Positions 1-5,078 of a stretch of 5,252 nucleotides of DNA are shown here, one piece after another. Position 1 is the first letter of the stretch, and each line of letters opens with the position of its first letter. The notes under the pieces are model-generated. The model saw only the letters and a program-made list of their open reading frames with translations. It had not been told where the DNA came from and made no database searches. The translations under genes and the position numbers were made by a program. This DNA is from Acidobacteriota bacterium (lineage in GTDB: Bacteria > Acidobacteriota > Polarisedimenticolia > Polarisedimenticolales > Polarisedimenticolaceae), in NCBI GenBank assembly GCA_011773795.1, contig WVWW01000211.1, positions 5,778 to 11,029 on the forward strand, in the 5' to 3' direction.

Positions 1-1155
1 GCGGCGGCCCTCGAAGCCCTTGCGGAAACGCAACGAAAGCTCGGCCCCCAGCGATCGCAACGTTCGCGACCGCTCACGCTGGACCCGCGGGTCGACGCGG
101 CCGGAATAATCGGCAGCAGGGGTTCCGGGGCGCGGCGACCACGAGAAGACGTGCAGGTAGTTCAGCGGCGAGTTTTCGATCAACCCGACCGTCTCGGCGA
201 ACAGCGCATCGGTTTCGCCGGGGAACCCGACGATCACGTCGGCACCCAGGCCGATATCGGGCACCGCGTCGCGCAACCGCGTGAGCACGTCGATGTAGGT
301 CTCACGCCGGTAGTTGCGTCGCATGGCCCGGAGCACCTCGGCAGAACCCGATTGCAGAGGAACTTGAAGGTGTGGCGCCAGGCGAGGTTCAGCGGCGAGG
401 AGCGCGACGATCCCGTCGGTCACCGTGAGCGGCTCGAGCGAGTTGAGTCGCAGACGCGTCGGGCCGCATCGGTCGAGCAAGCGGTGCAAGAGGGTCGCCA
501 GGTCCAGTCGTGGTTCGAGGTCTCTTCCGTAGTCCCCCGTGTTCACGCCGGTCAGGACGACCTCGCGGTAGCCGGCCGCGATCAACCGGGCGAGTGCTTG
601 CTCGACCTGCCGCGGAGGCACCGAACGGCTCGGTCCACGGACTTCGGGAATGATGCAGTAGGAACAGGCCAGACGGCAGCCCTCCTGGATCTTCAAGAAT
701 GCCCGGGACCGTTCTCCGAAGTGCAAGGCGCGCGGCAACTCGTTGTCACAGCCACGGTCGACGGGCGCACGCGAGTTGCCGACACCGATGCCCAGATCGT
801 CGAGGATTCCCCCGAGCCGGGCCTTCTCGCGGTTACCGAATACGCGCGTGACTTCGGTCATCGCACGCAACGTCTCCGGTTCGCGTTCGGCGTAGCATCC
901 CGTAACCAGCAACGAACAGTCGGGGCTGGCGCGTCGCATCGAGCGAATCAGCTTGCGCGCCTCGCCGTCGGCCTTGTGGGTGACGGTGCAGGTGTTGACG
1001 ACGATGACCTGCGCGGCCGCCGGATCGGACGCCTCGCGATAGCCGCGACGTGCCAGCTCGCCCTCGATCGCGGCGCCGTCGAACTGGTTCAGCTTGCAGC
1101 CGAGCGTGACCGTGTAGAACCCCGGCCTTTCCGCGCTAGGAGGAGAGGAGCTCAC
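1..1155 (-). CDS. mtaB: tRNA t6A37 methylthiotransferase MtaB (radical SAM), C-terminus cut by window edge
   Basis: I translated this frame by hand from the minus strand; 385 residues are visible. MtaB converts N6-threonylcarbamoyladenosine at tRNA position 37 to its 2-methylthio form, using two 4Fe-4S clusters and S-adenosylmethionine. The N-terminal UPF0004 domain shows its three cluster cysteines: C20 in TLGCKLNQ, C56 in VVNTCTV and C87 in VTGCYA. The radical-SAM domain shows the CxxxCxxC motif at C160, C164 and C167 (EGCRLACSYC), followed by IIPEVRG. Further family blocks are LTGVNTGDYG near 202-210, HLQVPLQSGS near 262-271, DVIVGFPGET at 306-315 and a SPRPGTPAA segment near 340-348. The GCKLNQ and GVNTGDYG blocks fit MtaB better than MiaB or RimO. 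The usual C-terminal TRAM domain, perhaps 40-65 residues, would lie beyond position 1. The chosen start is GTG at 1155-1153, inside the end of purE. No ATG, GTG or TTG lies between it and the first conserved motif. No Shine-Dalgarno sequence is visible, so translation is probably coupled to purE. Confidence 0.93.
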   Translation of the reverse strand, partial: MSSSPPSAERPGFYTVTLGCKLNQFDGAAIEGELARRGYREASDPAAAQVIVVNTCTVTHKADGEARKLIRSMRRASPDCSLLVTGCYAEREPETLRAMTEVTRVFGNREKARLGGILDDLGIGVGNSRAPVDRGCDNELPRALHFGERSRAFLKIQEGCRLACSYCIIPEVRGPSRSVPPRQVEQALARLIAAGYREVVLTGVNTGDYGRDLEPRLDLATLLHRLLDRCGPTRLRLNSLEPLTVTDGIVALLAAEPRLAPHLQVPLQSGSAEVLRAMRRNYRRETYIDVLTRLRDAVPDIGLGADVIVGFPGETDALFAETVGLIENSPLNYLHVFSWSPRPGTPAADYSGRVDPRVQRERSRTLRSLGAELSLRFRKGFEGRR

Positions 1156-1654
1156 CGAGTTTCGTCTGCGCGGCTTCGCTCTTCGCGACGACCTTCTCCG
1201 CCATCTTGCGGCGTTCGTCGGCGAGCCGTTCGGCGAGGCCTTCGTCCGATGTCGAGAGGATCGACGCGGCGAGCCAGGCCGCATTCGCGGCACCGGCCTT
1301 GCCGATGGCCAGCGTCCCGACGGCGATACCCGCCGGCATCTGTGCGGTCGCGAGCAGCGCATCCAGCCCGTTGAGATCCGACGCGGCGAGCGGCACACCG
1401 AGGACGGGCAGGGTCGTGTGCGCGGCCACCACACCTGCGAGGTGGGCCGCCGCGCCGGCGCCGGCGATGAAGACCTTCACCCCACGCTCCGGCGCCCGCT
1501 TGATGATCTCGGCCGTGCGTTCGGGTGTCCGGTGTGCGGAGGTCACCACGACTTCGTGACCGATCTCCAGCTTGGTCAGGACTTTAGCCGCCTCGGCCAT
1601 GACCGGCAGGTCCGAGTCGCTTCCCATCATTACCAGGACCCGCGGGTCGCTCAT
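1136..1654 (-). CDS. purE: N5-carboxyaminoimidazole ribonucleotide mutase, class I PurE
   Basis: PurE moves the carboxyl group of N5-CAIR to give CAIR in cytosolic de novo purine synthesis. The 172-residue protein has the normal length of a stand-alone bacterial PurE. Visible motifs are MGSDSD at 10-15 (phosphate and nucleotide loop), SAHRTP at 39-44 with the expected catalytic His at 41, AGAGAAAHLAG at 64-74, PVLGVP at 83-88 and MPAGIAVGTLAIG at 106-118, followed by KAGAANAA. These match the class I (N5-CAIR mutase) pattern rather than the class II AIR carboxylases. A class I enzyme normally needs PurK to make N5-CAIR, and purK is not in this window. Small departures are Ala instead of the usual Pro in AAAHLAG and in GIAVGT. 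The ATG overlaps the purD stop codon (ATGA) and has a strong AAGGAG ribosome site six bases upstream. The last 20 bases overlap mtaB. The C-terminal tail from about residue 135 is charged and helical-looking. Confidence 0.97.
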   Translation of the reverse strand: MSDPRVLVMMGSDSDLPVMAEAAKVLTKLEIGHEVVVTSAHRTPERTAEIIKRAPERGVKVFIAGAGAAAHLAGVVAAHTTLPVLGVPLAASDLNGLDALLATAQMPAGIAVGTLAIGKAGAANAAWLAASILSTSDEGLAERLADERRKMAEKVVAKSEAAQTKLGELLSS

Positions 1655-2934
1655 CGATCTCTCCTTTGCACCGCATCGAGCGCGATGTCGTTTCTGTGGT
1701 GTTCGTCATCCCAGCGAATCTCGCCGACGGCGGCGTAAGCGTTTCGCCGCGCGCTGTCGAGATCCACCCCCAGCGCGGTCACGCCGAGGACGCGTCCGCC
1801 CGACGTCACGTAGTCATCGTTTTCGCGCCGTGTCCCCGCGTGGAAGACGACGGCACCCGACGCCTCGGCCCGTTCCAGACCTTCGATCTTGAAGCCCTTG
1901 CCGTAGCTGCCGGGGTACCCTCCCGCGGCCATGACCACGCAAACCGCGGCCTCATTCTTCCACGCCGGCTCCACGTCGCCAAGCTCCCCGCGGGCGGCTC
2001 GGTCGAGCAGGTCGAGCCAGTCGCCGTCGAGTCGCGGCATCAGCACCTGGGTTTCCGGATCGCCGAATCGTGCGTTGAACTCGAGGACCTTCGGGCCCTC
2101 CGCGGTCAACATCACGCCCGTGTAGAGCACACCGCGGTAGGGCATCCCCTCGGCGGCCATCCCGTCGATCGTCGGACGGACCACCTTTTCGAGCAGCGTC
2201 TGCCGGGTGGCGTCGTCGAGCCACGCCGACGGGGAGTAGGTGCCCATCCCACCGGTGTTGAGGCCGGTATCTCCGTCGTGGGCGCGTTTGTAGTCCTGGC
2301 ACGTCGCCAGCTCGACGAATCGCCTGCCGTCGGACAGCACGAAGAAGGAGGCTTCCCGCCCCCGGAGCATCTCCTCGATCAGGATCTTTCGCCCGGCGTC
2401 ACCGAAATCGCGCCCGCTGAGCATGCCTTCCGCGGCGGTCACCGCGGTCTCGCGATCGTCCGCGAGGATGACGCCCTTGCCCGCGGCAAGCCCGTCCGCC
2501 TTCACGACCAGCGGGTAGCGCGTGTCCGGCGACTCCAGGTAGGCCCGGGCTTCGCCCGGGTCCGAGAACACCTGGAAGTCGGCCGTGGGGATGGAGTGCC
2601 GCTGCATGAAGAGCTTGGAAAAGATCTTGCTGCCCTCGAGCTGCGCCGCGTCGGCTGCGGGGCCGAAGACCGCGATGCCCTCGTCGGCGAGCCGGTCGGC
2701 CAGGCCCGCGACGAGCGGCGCCTCGGGTCCGACGACGACCAGGTCGTAGCGTTCCTCGACCGCATGGCGAACCAGCGCGTCCACGTCTTCCGCGCCGATC
2801 GCGAGGTTCTCCGCGTGGCGCGCGGTGCCGCCGTTGCCGGGCGCGCAGCGCAGCGTCGTGAGTTTGGCGCTGTTGGAAAGGGCCCAGGCCAGGGCGTCTT
2901 CGCGCCCGCCACTACCGACCAGGAGGACTTTCAC
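1651..2934 (-). CDS. purD: Phosphoribosylamine-glycine ligase (GAR synthetase) PurD
   Basis: PurD joins 5-phosphoribosylamine and glycine with ATP to form glycinamide ribonucleotide, the second step of de novo purine synthesis, in the cytosol. The 427 residues match a monofunctional bacterial PurD. The N domain (about 1-100) opens with MKVLLVGSGGRE and has VVGPEAPLVAGLAD near 68-80. The ATP-grasp region follows: QLEGSKIFSK at 98-107, VVKADGLAAGKGV at 143-155, GREASFFVLSDG at 192-203 and NTGGMGTYSP at 226-235. The metal-binding and signature block EFNARFGDPETQ is at 285-296. The C domain includes VVMAAGGYPG at 333-342, VFHAGT at 363-368 and GGRVLGVTA at 379-387. Translation starts at GTG, preceded by GAGGTG overlapping the fmdB stop codon. 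The gap from fmdB is 8 nt and purE follows with a 4-nt overlap. Two positions look unusual: residue 13 is Asp where the family has GGREH, and residue 225 is Leu where GPNTGGMG is usual. The reading frame is intact and I see no truncation. Confidence 0.97.
   Translation of the reverse strand: MKVLLVGSGGREDALAWALSNSAKLTTLRCAPGNGGTARHAENLAIGAEDVDALVRHAVEERYDLVVVGPEAPLVAGLADRLADEGIAVFGPAADAAQLEGSKIFSKLFMQRHSIPTADFQVFSDPGEARAYLESPDTRYPLVVKADGLAAGKGVILADDRETAVTAAEGMLSGRDFGDAGRKILIEEMLRGREASFFVLSDGRRFVELATCQDYKRAHDGDTGLNTGGMGTYSPSAWLDDATRQTLLEKVVRPTIDGMAAEGMPYRGVLYTGVMLTAEGPKVLEFNARFGDPETQVLMPRLDGDWLDLLDRAARGELGDVEPAWKNEAAVCVVMAAGGYPGSYGKGFKIEGLERAEASGAVVFHAGTRRENDDYVTSGGRVLGVTALGVDLDSARRNAYAAVGEIRWDDEHHRNDIALDAVQRRDR
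1661..1666 (-). promoter_or_regulatory. Ribosome binding site of purE, inside the 3' end of purD
   Basis: AAGGAG at 1666-1661 lies six bases before the purE ATG at 1654. It is the strongest ribosome site in the window and fixes the purE start at the ATGA overlap with purD. Confidence 0.8.
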
Positions 2935-2938
2935 GGCT

Positions 2939-2944
2939 CACCTC
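2939..2944 (-). promoter_or_regulatory. Ribosome binding site of purD, overlapping the fmdB stop codon
   Basis: GAGGTG at 2944-2939 shares two bases with the fmdB TGA stop (2945-2943) and sits four bases before the GTG start. This arrangement suits ribosome reinitiation. It supports the GTG start, which gives the conserved PurD N-terminus MKVLLVGSGG. Confidence 0.7.
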
Positions 2945-3215
2945 AGGCCGAGGCGGCTTTCTTCGTCTTGGAGGACTTGCCGCTGTCGGACTTCTCGCTC
3001 TTCGACGATGAGTCCGAGCCCGCACTGCCGGTGCTCGAGTTGCCGTATCCGTCGGAGTACCAGCCGCCGCCCTTGAGCTGGAACGAGGCACGGGAAATCT
3101 TCTTCTTGAACTTCCCGGAACACTTGTTGCAGCGACCCGGGGCTCGAGCGCCCACCTTCTGGATCACTTCGATCTCGTTCCCGCACGCGGTGCACTGGTA
3201 CTCGTAGATCGGCAT
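2943..3215 (-). CDS. FmdB-family zinc ribbon protein with Ser/Lys-rich tail
   Basis: This is a 90-residue member of the FmdB zinc-ribbon family. The first 45 residues carry the family hallmark: MPIYEYQC at the start, CxxC at C8 and C11, a second CxxC at C29 and C32 that should complete one zinc site, then ISRASFQLKGGGWYSDGY at 40-57. The family takes its name from a proposed regulator of formamidase genes in a methylotroph, but the general function is unknown, so no role is assigned here. The C-terminal third (about 59-90) is a low-complexity tail of Ser, Lys, Gly and Asp ending in KTKKAASA, and is probably disordered. It is the first gene of the fmdB-purD-purE-mtaB cluster, with ATG preceded by GAGGA at a six-base spacing. 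A candidate promoter lies just upstream. Finding it before purD is consistent with gene orders I recall from deltaproteobacterial genomes, but that recollection was not checked. Confidence 0.93.
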   Translation of the reverse strand: MPIYEYQCTACGNEIEVIQKVGARAPGRCNKCSGKFKKKISRASFQLKGGGWYSDGYGNSSTGSAGSDSSSKSEKSDSGKSSKTKKAASA

Positions 3216-3221
3216 CTTCCG

Positions 3222-3226
3222 TCCTC
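3222..3226 (-). promoter_or_regulatory. Ribosome binding site of the FmdB-family gene
   Basis: GAGGA lies six bases before the ATG at 3215. It supports this start, which also gives the conserved family N-terminus MPIYEYQC. Confidence 0.7.
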
Positions 3227-3233
3227 AGAGCTA

Positions 3234-3262
3234 ACTTTGGAAGGGCCCCATGCCCGTGTCAA
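3234..3262 (-). promoter_or_regulatory. Candidate sigma-70-type promoter for fmdB-purD-purE-mtaB
   Basis: On the minus strand, a perfect -35 hexamer TTGACA occupies 3262-3257. After a 17-nt spacer it is followed by CAAAGT at 3239-3234, which matches only three of six positions of TATAAT. The -35 and spacing are ideal but the -10 is poor. If used, transcription would begin near 3227, leaving a leader of only about 12 nt that is almost entirely the ribosome site. The position between the amidase stop and fmdB start fits a promoter for the four-gene operon. I saw no purine-type riboswitch or recognisable PurR operator. Confidence 0.5.
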
Positions 3263-3269
3263 GCCAACA

Positions 3270-3302
3270 GAAATAGCAGCCCGGCCGGGATCGCGCTATT
3301 TC
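3270..3302 (-). terminator. Candidate terminator hairpin at the amidase stop codon, possibly bidirectional
   Basis: GAAATAGC (3270-3277) and GCTATTTC (3295-3302) form a perfect 8-bp inverted repeat that includes the amidase TAG. The 17-nt loop contains the 10-nt palindrome CCCGGCCGGG (3280-3289), which could extend the structure. Read on the minus strand, the 3' arm and the bases after it are moderately T-rich (TATTTCTGTT). The A-rich arm on one side and T-rich arm on the other resemble a two-way intrinsic terminator. There is no long uninterrupted T run, so efficiency is doubtful. Confidence 0.4.
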
Positions 3303-5050
3303 GGCGGGGTTTCGCCGAAATGCAGGAACAACGAGCGGTACACCGCGCGCGCGATCCGCTCGCGGTCCTTCTTCGTGGAGAGCAGCTTGGCGTCGTGCTT
3401 GTTGGACAGGTTGACCATCTCGATCAGCACCTTCGTCGGGATCGCGTTGCCCCGTAGCACCGCGGGCACGAACTTCGATTTGCCGCGAATGATCCGGTTG
3501 CGCACGGGCTGGTACGGCTGGACGGGGAGCTTTTCCTGCTCGAACGCCTTGACCACCGCGTTGGCCAGCCGGCCGGACACCGCCTCCGAGCGGACGCGGC
3601 TCTTCTTCGAGAACTTGACGTGCTGCTTCTCACGCACTTCCTTGAACTTGCCGTATTTCGACGAGCTGAAGCCGTAGGTTCGCGAGCGGTATGCCGCCCC
3701 CGGCACGTAGGCCATCACACCGCGCAACGAGCGGTGACGCGCATCCGCGTGTAGCGAGATGAAGACGACTCGATCGCTGCGGAAATTCTGCTTCAACGCC
3801 CGGCGGTAAACCGAGTTGGCCAGGTACCAGCGCAGGTTGACGCCCATGTCGGTCTGGTGGTGGCTCTGGACGAGAAACGGCGGCGTGGTGAGGATCGTGC
3901 CCTGGAAGTTCTTCTTCAGCGTGTCGGTCTTCGAAGGGCGGCAACCGGTCTGTTTGTCCTCCAGGGTCAGCTTGACGACCGCCCGGGTGCGCGTCTCGAG
4001 CATCTGCTTGAGCCGGCAGGCGACGTCGTAGACGTAGTCGTGCTCCCAGACCCCGTTGTGGTTCGTGCCGATGTCGCGACCGCCGTGACCGGGGTCGATG
4101 ATGACGAGGACCCCGTCCAGCCCGCCGCGCGTGACGCGCACCGGCTCGCGCGCGAGCTCGGCTTCCAGTTCCCGTTGCGACTCTTCGGCCGCTAACCGCC
4201 GCGGGTGTTTCGGCGGCAGGAACTGCGGTTCGAGCAACTCGAGCGGGATCTTGATCCGGAAGCCGACCGGGATGTCGGAGAGGTCGCGGATCCCGTTGCG
4301 CGCGCGCAACAGCTCGGCGGTCTCCCGGACGTCCTCGCCCTTCGTCTGTCCCGTGAAACGCACGACGACGGAGGAGTAGAGGGCCTCTCCGGCCTTCAAG
4401 TCGTAGCCCGCGAAGGGCCCTTGAGCGTCGGAGTCGTAGACCAGAAGACCGTCCTCGGAGCGGTCCAAGGCAGCGAAGGCGGGATGCAGGAATTCGGCCG
4501 GAATCCGAATGATCTGGCCGGGACCGAGGTCCGGGCCGTCCAGCTCGTTGGCCGCCATGAGCTCGGTGAACAGGTCGCCGCGTCCGGTGAACCAAAGTGC
4601 GACCTCCCACATCCCCTTGCCGTAGACGTTGCCCCGTCCGGTGCCGGAGCGATGCACCCACGCGCCGTTCTCAAACCCGTCCTCCGGGAAGAGATCCGTC
4701 AGCACCAGGCGTCGCATCTCCTTGGAGAGCAGCGCCAGCGGGACGCGAGTCCAGCCGTCGACGGCGGGCCGGTCCGTGTTGTTCCAGGCGGCAAGAGCCG
4801 GCGCCGCCTCGCGCCCGCCACACAGGCGCTCGGCGAGCGTCTGGAACGTGTCGGCCTCCGACGAGCGCACCTCCAGTTCGATGTCGCGCCCCTCGGAGAT
4901 CCGCACGCGCAGGTCGGAGCTCAGCGGCACGGTGCCGTCCGCTTCGTCACGGGAGAGGGTCGGATTCACCGCGAACAGCAACAGGATCAGGCCGAAAATG
5001 GAAAGACGGTCGGCGAGGCGGAAGAGGCAGAGCACGGCGAGTTCGATCAT
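3296..5050 (-). CDS. N-acetylmuramoyl-L-alanine amidase (Amidase_3) with three LysM-like modules
   Basis: This enzyme cleaves the bond between N-acetylmuramic acid and the stem peptide of peptidoglycan, so it should act in the periplasm in growth or cell separation. The N-terminus has Arg at 11 and 15, then a hydrophobic stretch (about 16-28, SIFGLILLLFAV), which is a signal peptide or membrane anchor; I see no clear AxA cleavage site. Three degenerate LysM-like modules follow: about 66-109 (DTFQTLAERL to VPLALL), about 144-188 (GKGMWEVALWF, AANELDGPDL, PGQIIRIP) and about 216-273 (YDLKAGEALYSS to FRIKIPLELL). A charged linker (281-305) leads to Amidase_3. Expected zinc ligands are H322 in IDPGHGG, E336 in GVWEHDY and H434 in ISLHADA; the catalytic Glu is E544 in VLIEMVNLSN. 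The catalytic domain, about 260 residues, is longer than typical and carries inserts near 366-398 and 453-488. The ATG is 28 nt after the preceding gene and has only a weak ribosome site, so coupling is possible. Substrate and activator are not determinable from sequence. Confidence 0.94.
   Translation of the reverse strand: MIELAVLCLFRLADRLSIFGLILLLFAVNPTLSRDEADGTVPLSSDLRVRISEGRDIELEVRSSEADTFQTLAERLCGGREAAPALAAWNNTDRPAVDGWTRVPLALLSKEMRRLVLTDLFPEDGFENGAWVHRSGTGRGNVYGKGMWEVALWFTGRGDLFTELMAANELDGPDLGPGQIIRIPAEFLHPAFAALDRSEDGLLVYDSDAQGPFAGYDLKAGEALYSSVVVRFTGQTKGEDVRETAELLRARNGIRDLSDIPVGFRIKIPLELLEPQFLPPKHPRRLAAEESQRELEAELAREPVRVTRGGLDGVLVIIDPGHGGRDIGTNHNGVWEHDYVYDVACRLKQMLETRTRAVVKLTLEDKQTGCRPSKTDTLKKNFQGTILTTPPFLVQSHHQTDMGVNLRWYLANSVYRRALKQNFRSDRVVFISLHADARHRSLRGVMAYVPGAAYRSRTYGFSSSKYGKFKEVREKQHVKFSKKSRVRSEAVSGRLANAVVKAFEQEKLPVQPYQPVRNRIIRGKSKFVPAVLRGNAIPTKVLIEMVNLSNKHDAKLLSTKKDRERIARAVYRSLFLHFGETPPK
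3299..3320. repeat. Perfect 8-bp inverted repeat over the last amidase codons
   Basis: TTTCGGCG (3299-3306) and CGCCGAAA (3313-3320) are perfect reverse complements around a 6-nt spacer. The repeat covers the last seven sense codons of the amidase, up to the stop. It shares 3299-3302 with the neighbouring hairpin, so in RNA the two stems cannot both be complete. It may simply reflect coding constraints, or help stabilise or end the amidase transcript. Confidence 0.45.
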
Positions 5051-5078
5051 ACCGTATCGATCGCGAAGCGCTAGCGAC

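Noticed and set aside
151..1374. A 407-codon open frame on the plus strand opposite mtaB and purE
   Set aside because: The minus strand encodes all MtaB iron-sulfur and radical-SAM motifs here. The plus-strand product is Arg-rich with no known motif, and its end runs into purE.
2544..2560. CCCGGGC and GCCCGGG form a 7-bp stem with a 3-nt loop inside purD
   Set aside because: It encodes a normal stretch of the protein (DPGEARAY), has no T run and is easily expected by chance in GC-rich DNA.
1666..3207. A 513-codon open frame on the plus strand across purD and fmdB
   Set aside because: It is antisense to two proteins with clear motifs. Long antisense frames are common in GC-rich coding DNA, and the translation shows no recognisable domain.
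1136..3295. Possible purine riboswitch or PurR operator controlling purD and purE
   Set aside because: The gaps within the operon are 8 nt or less and the only free space (3216-3295) is taken up by the hairpin, promoter-like boxes and ribosome site, with no recognisable aptamer core or operator.
3630..4661. A 343-codon minus-strand frame overlapping the amidase
   Set aside because: It is a shifted frame of the amidase, very rich in Arg, Gly and Pro as expected from GC-rich coding DNA read out of frame.
4205..5074. A 289-codon open frame on the plus strand opposite the amidase N-terminus
   Set aside because: It mirrors the LysM-like region of the amidase, has no recognisable domain and no convincing ribosome site, so it is a shadow frame.
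5051..5078. Short palindromic pieces (such as AGCGCT and ATCGAT) in the gap before the amidase
   Set aside because: They are short and do not form a single convincing hairpin or operator; there is no T run for a terminator and no clear promoter.
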